A stretch of DNA of 64,000 nucleotides from Herbinix luporum. Lineage in GTDB: Bacteria > Bacillota > Clostridia > Lachnospirales > Lachnospiraceae. Under the pieces are notes generated by a model that saw only the letters and a program-made list of their open reading frames with translations, did not search any database and was not told the DNA's origin. How positions within the stretch are numbered: the stretch's first letter is position 1; each line of letters starts with the position of its first letter. Below, piece by piece: positions 19,997 through 28,654 of the stretch. The stretch spans positions 298,501 to 362,500 of the forward strand of contig NZ_LN879430.1 of NCBI RefSeq assembly GCF_900070325.1, read 5' to 3'. Made by a program: the position numbers and the translations under genes.

Positions 19997-21229
19997 TCAA
20001 CTTAGTCTTACCCCTTTCTTGCTTCGCATGATGGTTAAAACATATAAGGCTATAATAATAAGTAACCAAAAAAAGAAACAGACCCATTCTAGCATAAGGG
20101 GATAAGAGAATAGATTAACTGCTCTATAAGTTTCAAACATCCACATAGGTCTTGCCCATAGGGTAACATCCGGCAAAGTTCTAAAAACAACAGGTATATC
20201 ATAGTTTTTACCCATAAGCAAATAATAGCCATAAGATAATCCTAAAAATACTACTGAGCCGAGATATGAAGCAAGGTTACTTTTTAGTATATATGAAAGA
20301 GCAGTTGCCACCACGGCTATGCACATTACACCAAAAGTCTGAAACAGTGTAAATAGCAAAATGGTTTGTCCGATGGTCAGATTTAAGTGGCTAAGTGAAA
20401 ACTGCAATATAGATAAAATAGAGGCATTTATACCTCCTAAGCCATATTGCCAAGCAGTAAGTATAATATTTAACAAGGAGAATAGTAAGGAGATAATAGC
20501 TGAAATAAGTACCGCTGCTGTTAGCTTGGCTACTGCAGTATGGCAGCGTCCTTTAGGTGTTGCGTAGAGTAATGATGAAGCCTTATTTTCCAACGGAAAT
20601 ATTCTCGATGAAATTAGCAAAGAAAATAATATTGCAAACAAATTACCCCATTTATAATTAAAAAAATGCTTCCAGCCATTTTGATTGCCAACCCAGAAGA
20701 CTCCCTCATTTTCATCAGTAGCAAAAGCCGGAAGAATTGCAGGCTTAACGCTGTAGTGTTTAATTATATCCAGATTCATGCGCATGCCATAGTAATCATC
20801 TTCCATATAGGCTACTCCCCCTAATCTACGGGCGGTATCCACTATATGCTCACGATTTGCTAATATTTCAGGAAAGAGTATATTAATAAATGTATAACAG
20901 TTGCTAAGTGCACTTACTTCCTGATAGGCAGCGGGAAGGAAACGTCCCGGTATACCATCATTGTTAAGTTCTACAAATGAATATTGCCATTCATCACCAT
21001 ACACATCAGTAAGCCAGTCTATATATTCATTATAAGCATCACTATTGGCTGAGTATAAAAAGTCATATAAGGGACGGGTATCACGGTAAAGTTTTCCTGC
21101 AATAAACATATCATCACTGCTCCATGGCTCCATAAATAAAAATGTATTAAGGGCAATTAGGAGCAATAAAAAAACAATCAAAAACCTACTGGATAAAGCT
21201 TTACGTATTTCATACTGAATCAGTTTCAT
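19997..21229 (-). CDS. ABC-2 type transporter permease (first subunit)
   Basis: A 410-residue membrane protein that opens MKLIQYEIRKALSSR, typical of ABC-2 permeases whose N-terminal amphipathic stretch precedes the first helix. A large extracellular loop (~40-195) is followed by a cluster of helices. The start at 21229 has GGAGGGG just upstream and makes a 20-base overlap with the ATPase gene, implying translational coupling. With the ATPase and second permease it would form a heteromeric export or efflux complex. Confidence 0.82.
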   Translation of the reverse strand: MKLIQYEIRKALSSRFLIVFLLLLIALNTFLFMEPWSSDDMFIAGKLYRDTRPLYDFLYSANSDAYNEYIDWLTDVYGDEWQYSFVELNNDGIPGRFLPAAYQEVSALSNCYTFINILFPEILANREHIVDTARRLGGVAYMEDDYYGMRMNLDIIKHYSVKPAILPAFATDENEGVFWVGNQNGWKHFFNYKWGNLFAILFSLLISSRIFPLENKASSLLYATPKGRCHTAVAKLTAAVLISAIISLLFSLLNIILTAWQYGLGGINASILSILQFSLSHLNLTIGQTILLFTLFQTFGVMCIAVVATALSYILKSNLASYLGSVVFLGLSYGYYLLMGKNYDIPVVFRTLPDVTLWARPMWMFETYRAVNLFSYPLMLEWVCFFFWLLIIIALYVLTIMRSKKGVRLS

Positions 21230-22112
21230 GATACCCCTCCTCTCCATAATAAAACAGATAGAGATCTTCTAATGTAGGATCTGCCTGTAATGCTTCAGGA
21301 TGGGGTTTGCTTGCAGCAATCAGACGAATATGTCTAGTATTTCCCTCAAGAGCGATATTACATATTGTGAAGCGATTTTGATAATCCTTAAGCTGCTCAG
21401 GAAAAATATCAAGGGTCCATACTTGTCCATTAAGTTCAGAAACTAACTCGCTTGGAGTACCCACAGCAATGCACTTGCCCTTACGAAGCATTATAATCTT
21501 TGAAGCTATATTCTCAATGTCAGAAACAATATGGGTAGACCATAAAACGATACGATTGGCTGATGAAGCTGCTATAGTATTACGAAGGCGAATTCTTTCC
21601 TGGGGATCTAATCCGGCAGTAGGTTCATCCAATATTAGAAGTTTCGGATCTCCAAGGAGTGCTTGTGCTATACCTAGTCGCTGACGCATACCCCCTGAGA
21701 AAGTACGGATACGACGATTAGCATCGGAGCTTAAATTGACTGTATCTATAATACTGTCTATATGTTCTTTCAATTCTTTCTTTTTATTTTTTTCTTGTAG
21801 TATATCTTTTAAGATACACATATAACGAAGATAATCCCTTGCTTTAAAATGTTCATATAAACCCACAGATTGAGGAAGGAAGCCCAAAATCGAACGATAT
21901 TTATTACCCAGTTTTCTAACGGATTCTTTGTTCCATAATACCTCCCCTCTTGTCCTTGGTAGAATATCGGCAATAATATTCATCATAGTTGATTTTCCTG
22001 CACCATTAGGTCCAAGAAGTCCCCATATTCCCGGATCTAATGATAAGGACACATCTTCTAGTGCAACCTTATCATGGTAGTGCTTGGTTAATCCCTGTAA
22101 TTCCAGCAACAT
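21210..22112 (-). CDS. ABC transporter ATP-binding protein
   Basis: A 300-residue ATPase. Walker A GPNGAGKST lies at residues 34-42, the signature is FSGGMRQRLGIAQAL, Walker B is LLILDEPTAGLDP, and the switch His lies in WSTH. The ~70-residue C-terminal extension resembles those of ABC-2 drug, lantibiotic or peptide exporters. It is 14 bases downstream of a lipoprotein gene and overlaps the first permease gene, so lipoprotein, ATPase and permeases are probably one transcript. Confidence 0.92.
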   Translation of the reverse strand: MLLELQGLTKHYHDKVALEDVSLSLDPGIWGLLGPNGAGKSTMMNIIADILPRTRGEVLWNKESVRKLGNKYRSILGFLPQSVGLYEHFKARDYLRYMCILKDILQEKNKKKELKEHIDSIIDTVNLSSDANRRIRTFSGGMRQRLGIAQALLGDPKLLILDEPTAGLDPQERIRLRNTIAASSANRIVLWSTHIVSDIENIASKIIMLRKGKCIAVGTPSELVSELNGQVWTLDIFPEQLKDYQNRFTICNIALEGNTRHIRLIAASKPHPEALQADPTLEDLYLFYYGEEGYHETDSV

Positions 22113-22126
22113 CTATTCATCTCCTC

Positions 22127-23263
22127 TCATGGTAATACCAATTCAATTAATTTACCGCCTGTCTTTGGCAGAAAGTAATAAGAGTAATTCATATACACTA
22201 GTAAGGTATCGGGTGATGTGGGCAATACATATACAACCGGATAGTTGGCATAGGTTTTGCATAAAAGCTCAGGCTCTCCTGATAAATCCTTGCTAAAACG
22301 GTATATATCGCCATTGGTGGGGTCTTCAGAATTATTACTATTGGTAGTACTATAATATATATAAGTGTCGTCATAGGAAAGATATGTTGGAAAGATTAGC
22401 TTGTTTAAAACTAGTTCCTGATTATTTCCTTCCAGATCACAGCGATATAGAGCAGGTTTTTCGCTTTCCATCTTAAGATAATATAGATGGTTTCCATCTG
22501 TAGAGTAGCAGGAAATAACATCACTAATAACAGTCTCAACATTGTAAACCGATCCTCTTAAATCTACTCTTACAACTTCTACTTCATTTGCAGCATATAG
22601 ATAGTTACCTAATATTACAGGTTTAATATATTGAAATTTCTCCACCAGTAACTGTGGCTTGTCTGAGCCAAACTTAAAACGAACAAAGGAAGCATCTTCG
22701 GTTGTGCAGTAATATCCGTCATCACCTTGAACAAAGCTATTTACTGGACCGGTTACAAATTCAAAGCGTCCATTATTTAACTGTGATATCCACATATTAT
22801 CTTTATCTCGAGTACGTCCTGCACATAGTATTTGGTTTCGATAATCTAATTCCCCTACTCTTCCCGCCACACATTCCTCATTAGTATGGGAACAGGTTGC
22901 AAGTTTACAAAAGCTTTCAATACGTCCACTGTCTTTTATATATTCCATAAGTACAATTTTTCCTGGATATACCGCTGTAAATAAAAGTTTTTTAGGCATA
23001 TCTAAAACGGATGCACCAGATACACTTTTAAACATATTTGCATATTGGTAGGGCATATCTTCCGGGGCTATGTCAATCCAAGTGGGCTTATATTTATTTG
23101 AAACTTCTTGATTGTTTAATGTAGGGTTTTCTTCAGATGGAATATCTTCTATATTATCTATTTCAAGATTAAATTCATTTTTCCAATTACTTTTGTTGCT
23201 ACATGCAGTCAAAGACAAAACAAGGAAAGCAAAAAACAAATTGATTATGATACTTCTTTTCAT
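22127..23263 (-). CDS. Lipoprotein A, beta-propeller-like (paralogue of 23936-25072)
   Basis: A 378-residue lipoprotein. The signal peptide ends in LTAC (C21). After an acidic linker comes a Cys-bearing motif (FCKLATCSH...C...C) and then repeated YY-D/N-rich strands (YLSYDDTYIYYSTT type), as in DUF5050/TolB-like propeller lipoproteins of Clostridia. It is a near-copy of the lipoprotein at 23936. The middle of the genes is almost identical at the nucleotide level while the N-terminal parts have drifted. A sensor or accessory role for the adjacent transporter is inference. Confidence 0.8.
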   Translation of the reverse strand: MKRSIIINLFFAFLVLSLTACSNKSNWKNEFNLEIDNIEDIPSEENPTLNNQEVSNKYKPTWIDIAPEDMPYQYANMFKSVSGASVLDMPKKLLFTAVYPGKIVLMEYIKDSGRIESFCKLATCSHTNEECVAGRVGELDYRNQILCAGRTRDKDNMWISQLNNGRFEFVTGPVNSFVQGDDGYYCTTEDASFVRFKFGSDKPQLLVEKFQYIKPVILGNYLYAANEVEVVRVDLRGSVYNVETVISDVISCYSTDGNHLYYLKMESEKPALYRCDLEGNNQELVLNKLIFPTYLSYDDTYIYYSTTNSNNSEDPTNGDIYRFSKDLSGEPELLCKTYANYPVVYVLPTSPDTLLVYMNYSYYFLPKTGGKLIELVLP

Positions 23264-23318
23264 CGATGACCTCCGATATTCTAGTTTGCCTTTAAAATTT
23301 GTATGACAGTAAAAATAC

Positions 23319-23333
23319 TATCAAGTGATGATT
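23319..23333. repeat. 15-bp dyad element, copy 1
   Basis: TATCAAGTGATGATT, containing the dyad ATCA-N5-TGAT. It lies about 55 bases upstream of the lipoprotein A start. The same 15-mer occurs inverted at 23794-23808 and direct at 25837-25851. Confidence 0.7.
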
Positions 23334-23392
23334 ATTGATATATTATTTAATTAAAGCATAAATGTTCTATGATACAACTTATGTTACTATAT

Positions 23393-23773
23393 TTAAGGAC
23401 GTATTAGAGTTGCCCTAAAATATCCCCATTCTTTAGAATTAGCTGTATGAACTGACTTAGCTTCAACTACTGTATTAGGGGTATAGCTTGTTGCTGATGT
23501 TGAACCGGAAGCTGTTTTTAAACGATAAGTATTACTACCTACGTCATAATATCTAGCTTCAACATATGTAGACAAATTAGGATTTGGTTCATATTGATAT
23601 GCTATAGTTGAAGCATAAGCAGTTGAACCTGATATGGATAGGTCGTAATATATACGCAATTTTCCATATTCACCACCATCAGTTAAGTCATTTTCTACTG
23701 CAAAAACCGAAGTTGACAATAGATGTAGCAACGAAAATATTGCAACGAATAAAACTGTCTTCCTGTATTTCAT
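23393..23773 (-). CDS. Small secreted protein of unknown function (copy 1)
   Basis: A 126-residue protein with a clear signal peptide (MKYRKTVLFVAIFSLLHLLSTSVFA, cleaved about residue 25). The mature ~100 residues are rich in Tyr, Ser, Thr and Ala, lack cysteine, and are predicted beta-strand rich, ending GYFRATLIRP. I do not recognise the family. It lies between the two paralogous lipoprotein genes. A mutated second copy is at 25906-26268. The gene is flanked by inverted copies of a 15-bp element. Confidence 0.75.
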   Translation of the reverse strand: MKYRKTVLFVAIFSLLHLLSTSVFAVENDLTDGGEYGKLRIYYDLSISGSTAYASTIAYQYEPNPNLSTYVEARYYDVGSNTYRLKTASGSTSATSYTPNTVVEAKSVHTANSKEWGYFRATLIRP

Positions 23774-23793
23774 AATACATTTCCTCCTTATAA

Positions 23794-23808
23794 AATCATC
23801 ACTTGATA
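23794..23808. repeat. 15-bp dyad element, copy 2 (inverted)
   Basis: AATCATCACTTGATA, the exact reverse complement of the element at 23319-23333. It lies 20 bases upstream of the small secreted protein start, where a repressor or activator could act. Confidence 0.7.
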
Positions 23809-23935
23809 GAAATTAATATAGCAAAACAGAAGATACAACAGACGAAGTATGTATGGTTATATTAAAAAAATAGATAAGTATTTATTATAAACTTTCTAAA
23901 TATAATAAGTTATATAATTCAAAAAACCACTCTAT

Positions 23936-25072
23936 TTATGGCAATACCAATTCAATTAACTCACCGCCTGTCTTTGGCAGAAAATAATAAAAATTATTTG
24001 CTTCTACCAGTAAAGTATCGGGTGATGTGGGCAATACATATACAACTGGATAGTTGGCGTTGGTTTCGCACAAAAGCTCAGGCTCTCCTGATAAATCCTT
24101 ACTAAAACGATATATATTACCATTGGTGGGATCATCGGGATTATTTCTATTGGTAGTACTATAATATATATAAGTATCATCATAGGAAAGATATGTTGGA
24201 AAGATCAGCTTGTTTAAAACTAGTTCCTGATTATTTCCTTTCAGATCACAGCGATATAGAGCAGGTTTTTCGCTTTCCATCTTAAGATAATATAGATGGT
24301 TTCCATCTGTAGAGTAGCATGAAATAACATCACTAATAACAGTCTCAACATTGTAAACCGGTCCTCTTAAATCTACTCTTACAACTTCTACTTCATTTGC
24401 AGCATATAGATAGTTACCTAATATTACAGGTTTAATATATTGAAATTTCTCCACCAGTAACTGTGGCTTGTCTGAGCCAAACTTAAAACGAACCAAGGAA
24501 GCATCTTTGGTTGTGCAGTAATATCCGTCATCACCTTGAACAAAGCTATTTACGGGACCGGCTACAAATTCAAAGCGTCCATTTTTTAACTGCGATATCC
24601 ATATATCAGCATCTTTTTGAGTACGCCCTGCACATAGTATTTGGTTTCGATAATCTAATTGGTATACATTTCCCGCTACACATTCATCAGTATTGTGCGA
24701 ACAGGTGGCAAGCTTACAAAATGTTTCAATGTGTCCGAAATCTTTTTTATATTCCATAAGTGTCGGCTTTCCCTGATATGTAGCTTCAAACAAAATTTTT
24801 TCAGTAAGGTCTATAACAAATGCACCGGACACACTTTTAAACATATTTGCATATTGGTAAGGCATATCCTCCGGGGCTATGTCAATCCAAGTGGGTTTAT
24901 ATACATCTGAAGTTTCTGAATTGTTTAATAAAAGATTATCTTCAGATGAAATATTTTCCTTGTCATCTGCCTCAAGTCTAAAATCATCTTTCCAATTACT
25001 TTTATCGCTACATGCCGTCAAAAAAAATATAAAGATTGTAGAAAATAAATAAAGTATAGTGTTTTTTTTCAT
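23936..25072 (-). CDS. Lipoprotein B, beta-propeller-like (paralogue of 22127-23263)
   Basis: A 378-residue lipoprotein with signal peptide and lipobox LTAC (C21). It has the same length, Cys motif (FCKLATCSH...) and C-terminus (LIELVLP) as lipoprotein A. Roughly the central 400 bases differ from the paralogue at only a handful of sites, whereas the first third differs much more, a pattern suggesting gene conversion. The ribosome binding site is GGAGG. The function is unknown; it is probably surface exposed and works with, or is regulated beside, the ABC transporter. Confidence 0.8.
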   Translation of the reverse strand: MKKNTILYLFSTIFIFFLTACSDKSNWKDDFRLEADDKENISSEDNLLLNNSETSDVYKPTWIDIAPEDMPYQYANMFKSVSGAFVIDLTEKILFEATYQGKPTLMEYKKDFGHIETFCKLATCSHNTDECVAGNVYQLDYRNQILCAGRTQKDADIWISQLKNGRFEFVAGPVNSFVQGDDGYYCTTKDASLVRFKFGSDKPQLLVEKFQYIKPVILGNYLYAANEVEVVRVDLRGPVYNVETVISDVISCYSTDGNHLYYLKMESEKPALYRCDLKGNNQELVLNKLIFPTYLSYDDTYIYYSTTNRNNPDDPTNGNIYRFSKDLSGEPELLCETNANYPVVYVLPTSPDTLLVEANNFYYFLPKTGGELIELVLP

Positions 25073-25905
25073 CGATTACCTCCGTTCCGATGTTACTAAA
25101 TAACTTATGAAGTTGTAAAAGTTAACAAGCGATTATTGGTTATGTATTATTTAAGCATAAATATATAACAGTACAAATTGTGTCATTATATATTTAAGGG
25201 CATATTAGTATTACCTAACAATAATTTACCATTATATTATAGCAAAGCATTTGTTAAATTCAACCATAATATGGTATTATTATGCCACTTAGTAAGCGAT
25301 CTACAATGATATGGTTCTCTATATGTAGACAAGGTAAATAACTAAAGTTTATTTATGAAAATTATTATTTGACAAAATCACCACATACTTCAAAATTACT
25401 TGTGGAAGAGTAGCAGGAATATCTAGATGGATTTGGTTCTTACAAATTTTTATCTGAATGAGATTTTTATAGGTACTCAATATTACAATCAGTATGTGAT
25501 GGATTTATAACTAATTAGTATGGAAATGCTTGTAAGGAACATGATAGTAAATAGACTGAACGTATATACATTTCTTGAATATTTTGTACGTGATTGGCAC
25601 GGATTATCATAATCAACCAAAAGAATTAGATTACCTAAGATTATAGGTATATTACCACAAAAAGGAATATACATGGTTATAGAAGAATTTTGTTAAATAA
25701 TTTGAATAAATATTCAGAAAGAATTAATATTTGTAAAATTTAAAATTAGGTAGCAGTGTATATTTATTAATATATTTACTCAAGAATATTGATTTATTAG
25801 TTTGCTTACTAAATTTTATGATATTATAAAAAGTACTATCAAGTGATGATTAATTTGTCTAGAATTTAAGTAAATATTGTCTTACAGTACAACTTATATT
25901 GTTAT
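25073..25905. other. 830-base gap with decayed cassette sequence, no intact gene
   Basis: No convincing ORF. Around 25190-25220 a short stretch (ATATTTAAGGGCATATTAG) matches the 3' end of the small secreted protein gene, and the sequence between it and lipoprotein B matches the spacer that follows copy 1. This is therefore the relic of another copy. The middle (about 25390-25690) has fragmentary coding flavour that I cannot assign. Confidence 0.5.
25837..25851. repeat. 15-bp dyad element, copy 3
   Basis: TATCAAGTGATGATT, identical to copy 1 and in the same position relative to the end of the small-protein pseudogene. It is preserved although the lipoprotein gene expected next is missing. Confidence 0.7.
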
Positions 25906-26268
25906 CTAAGGGCGTATAAGGGTTGCTCTAAAATATCCCCAATCTTTAGAATTAGCTGTATGTATTGATTTTGCCGATATTACATCGCTAGGGGGATAGC
26001 TAGTAGCTGATGTTGTACCAGAAGCTGTATGTATACGATAAGAAGCACTGGCTGCATCATAATATTTAGCTTAAACGTATGTGGATAAATTAGGATTTGG
26101 ATCATAAAGTTTTGCTGTAGTTGAAGCATAAGCAGAAGTTTTTGCTATTGATAAATCATAAAATATTTTTAGATTTCCAGTCTTGCCACCAATAGTCTCG
26201 CCTTCTATTGCTGCAAATACTGAAGCTGATAATAGTTGCGTTAGCAACATAAACGCTACAACGAACAT
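25906..26268 (-). pseudogene. Small secreted protein copy 2, inactivated by a nonsense codon
   Basis: It aligns along its whole length with the 126-residue protein at 23393: the signal-peptide end (LLSASVFA), PNPNLSTYV, TASGTTSATSY and the end GYFRATLIRP are shared. A TAA (26071-26073, minus strand) replaces the Glu codon after STYV. The first codons are also lost or diverged; the earliest ATG (26268) gives a shortened signal peptide. The IS3 remnant starts about 180 bases upstream of it. Confidence 0.8.
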
Positions 26269-26506
26269 AGCAGTTATAATTATATTATAATAAAAGCTAA
26301 TGGAACAATCAACCAGGATAAGGAAATATATTACATTTTATAAGCAAGGCAAATGAAATAGAAAAATTTGTGACTTAGGTGGAGCATATCATATTTATGA
26401 AAAAGCAAATATTATTTATAGAACTCACGATATTAAAAACCTTTCAATTTGTACCGACTCCCAAAAGTTAGACTTAAAAATCAAACGATTGGAGGTCGGT
26501 ATTTTT

Positions 26507-27074
26507 ATGGCTAAATATAGCTTTGAATTCAAAAAAGAGGTTGTTGTAGCGTATTTATCAAGTAAAGGTAGTACCTATTCTTTGGCAAAGGATTACGGTA
26601 TACCAGATAATAAGCAAGTATCTAAATGGGTAAATTCATATCAAAAAATGGGTGATGAGGGATTACGTAGATCTAGAAGATATAAAAATTATTCTGTTGA
26701 ATATAAGATTTCTGTAGTAGAACTATATCTATCAAATGAACTTTCATATCAGGAATTATCACTTCAACAAGGTATTAATAACCCTGCGTTAATTGCTAAG
26801 TGGGTAAACGACTTTCGAATTGCAGGACCTGAAGCTTTGAGGGTACGCAAGAAAGGTCGTAAGAAAACATTGGATAAGAGCTGTGACTCAGCCATTTGAA
26901 AAAAATGCTGTTAATACAAGTGCTGAACATGTAAAAGAATTAGAGAACGAACTTCTTAAGTTAAGAATCGAGAATGCTTTTTTAAAAGAACGGAGGAGAT
27001 TGCGTTTAGATGACGAAGTAAAAATGAGAGGACGGCACGAATCATCAGCAGTCTCCGAAGACAGTTCAAGCTAA
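26507..27074 (+). pseudogene. IS3-family transposase OrfA, frameshifted
   Basis: The first 130 codons encode two helix-turn-helix units (YSFEFKKEVVVAYLSSKG and YSVEYKISVVELYLSN). A frameshift near 26880 interrupts the protein. The following leucine-zipper segment (HVKELENELLKLRIENAFLK) and the usual OrfA tail continue in another frame to 27074. The ATG at 26507 has GGAGG upstream. Confidence 0.75.
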
Positions 27075-27420
27075 AAGACCTTCTCTCGTATACAGGTATG
27101 TCCAAAGCGACTTATATGTACTGGCAAAAGAGATTTAACAGAGAGAATCCTGACAAGAAACTTGAAGAGAAGATACGTGAAATCCAAGAGCTTAATAAGG
27201 ATTATGGATATCGTCGAATGTTTGGTGAACTACGTAATCAGGGATATATTATTAACAAAAAGAAAGTTCAAAGAATAATGCAAAAACTTGGATTACAAAG
27301 CAGAAAATATAGTTCATACAAAGGGAAGGTTGGAACGGTTGCTCCTAACAGAATTCACAGCGCTTCAATACGCATATACCACACCAGAAAGTGACAACTG
27401 ACACAACAGAGTTTAAATAC
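27014..27420 (+). pseudogene. IS3-family transposase OrfB, frameshifted and truncated
   Basis: The frame opens after a stop at 27011 and encodes the typical start (LLSYTGMSKATYMYWQKRF, YGYRRMFGELRNQGY, KKKVQRIMQKLGLQ). A shift near 27357 moves the sequence RFNTHIPHQKVTTDTTEFKY, which includes the first DDE Asp, to another frame. The remainder of the integrase domain is absent. Confidence 0.75.
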
Positions 27421-27502
27421 TATAAATGGATACAAAAGGGGCACATCAATTGTATGAGGCTTTTATCACAGGCCTTATTTCCAAATTATAGCTATATAAA
27501 TA

Positions 27503-27545
27503 TATCGCCAACCGTACAATAATTTCGGTTGGCGATAAAGATAGT
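27503..27545. terminator. Hairpin between IS remnant and SPFH gene
   Basis: TATCGCCAACCG (27503-27514) pairs perfectly with CGGTTGGCGATA (27526-27537). T-rich sequence follows on the plus strand. It probably ends transcription of the minus-strand operon at 27622-32808. Confidence 0.55.
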
Positions 27546-27621
27546 TTTTATTTGTCTACTTAACAGGAATAAGTTCAAATCCGAGTGCATCTACTCCCTG
27601 ATGAAATGCTCTATTTAAATT

Positions 27622-28590
27622 CTAGACTAGCTTTTGGCCACAGTTGGGGCAGAAGTTAGCACCACTGCTTTTATGACCGCAGTTGGGGCAGAAGTTAGGC
27701 TTTGTTCCCTCTGCTGGATTAGTTGAATTTTGATTATTAGTTGCTTGCTGGTTTATATTTTGCATCATCTGATTAGCCACATTCATTCCCATCATCATGC
27801 CTGCCATATCTGCGGCTGTACCTCCACCTTTAACTTTACCGGAGGCAATACCATCAGTCATTGATATCTGTTGGTAGCGAGATAAGTCCCCTACCATGCT
27901 ATGGGAAGCATTTTTGTTAATCATATTCTGAATTTCTTCAGGGTAGGTAAAGCTCATAATATTAAATCCGGTTACCGCAAGACCGCTGTCAAATAACTGC
28001 ATATCAAGGTCGGTTTTAATTCCTGCAGCAATATCAAAGGCATTGGCTTGGAGATTAAACATATCTTTGCCTTCTTTACTGATCCATTTCATCAAAAGCT
28101 GGTCTAGGACTGATCTGATACGAAGCCTTACATCTTCTACAAAATAGCTATCCCTAACCCCGGCTATTTTATCAATAAGCTTTACATAGTCTGATACTTT
28201 AAAGGAAACAGTTCCGTTGGCTCTTATGGGCATACCCCCTGGTAAAGAGGGAGCCGGAATATTTATGGCATTTTGTGTGCCCCATTTTGTAATAAACTCT
28301 TTAGTATTAACAAATAGAACTTCAGCCCTCATGCCGCTGTTGAAGCCAAACTTAAAACCTTTAAGGGTGGATAGGAAAGGAATAATCTGAGATTCTATAT
28401 CATAGTCTCCTTCATCCTTGAAAATACCTTCAATTTTTCCGTTAAACATAAAGATAGCATCTTGACCAGGACGGATAATGAGACGGCTACCTTTTTTTAT
28501 CTCGTTATTACTCCATTTGTAGAATATCATATCATCGCGAAATTCTTTCCATTCTACTACATTTGCAAATTGTCTTGAGAAAAAGCCCAT
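27622..28590 (-). CDS. SPFH-domain protein with C-terminal double zinc ribbon (YdjI-like)
   Basis: A 322-residue protein. Residues ~20-220 form an SPFH/band-7 related domain of the YdjI/virion-core-like class. A flexible Met/Gly/Asn-rich region follows, then a tandem CxxC zinc ribbon (FCPNCGHK...FCPNCGQK) at the very end. In Bacillus subtilis the homologous YdjI is encoded with the PspA homologue YdjF, YdjG and YdjH, and works with the membrane-stress machinery. The same set is present here, with a lipoprotein inserted. Confidence 0.85.
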   Translation of the reverse strand: MGFFSRQFANVVEWKEFRDDMIFYKWSNNEIKKGSRLIIRPGQDAIFMFNGKIEGIFKDEGDYDIESQIIPFLSTLKGFKFGFNSGMRAEVLFVNTKEFITKWGTQNAINIPAPSLPGGMPIRANGTVSFKVSDYVKLIDKIAGVRDSYFVEDVRLRIRSVLDQLLMKWISKEGKDMFNLQANAFDIAAGIKTDLDMQLFDSGLAVTGFNIMSFTYPEEIQNMINKNASHSMVGDLSRYQQISMTDGIASGKVKGGGTAADMAGMMMGMNVANQMMQNINQQATNNQNSTNPAEGTKPNFCPNCGHKSSGANFCPNCGQKLV

Positions 28591-28654
28591 TTTCTACCTC
28601 CCGTAAATATTTATAAATAATTAACTTTTAGATTTCTTTTAAAATAGTGTTCTT

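Larger units (their letters stand above)
26450..27480 (+). mobile_element. IS3-family insertion sequence remnant (IS150-like)
   Basis: The left end begins about 26450 (TGTACCGACTCCCAAAAG). OrfA and OrfB are recognisable but each carries frameshifts, and the element is cut off soon after the first catalytic Asp of the integrase core, so most of OrfB and the right end are missing. It is immobile as it stands. Confidence 0.8.

Noticed and set aside
23393..23773. Lactococcin-972-like bacteriocin
   Set aside because: Size, signal peptide and ABC neighbour fit loosely, but the characteristic Gly/Trp-rich mature sequence is absent.
22127..25072. Repeat array that might be CRISPR
   Set aside because: The repeats are two ~1.1-kb paralogous genes and a 15-mer used three times; there are no short regular repeats with spacers and no cas genes.
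25390..25690. Possible IS66-type transposase fragment (words such as LNVYTFLEYF)
   Set aside because: Only short, interrupted similarity by eye, with several stops; not enough to call an element.
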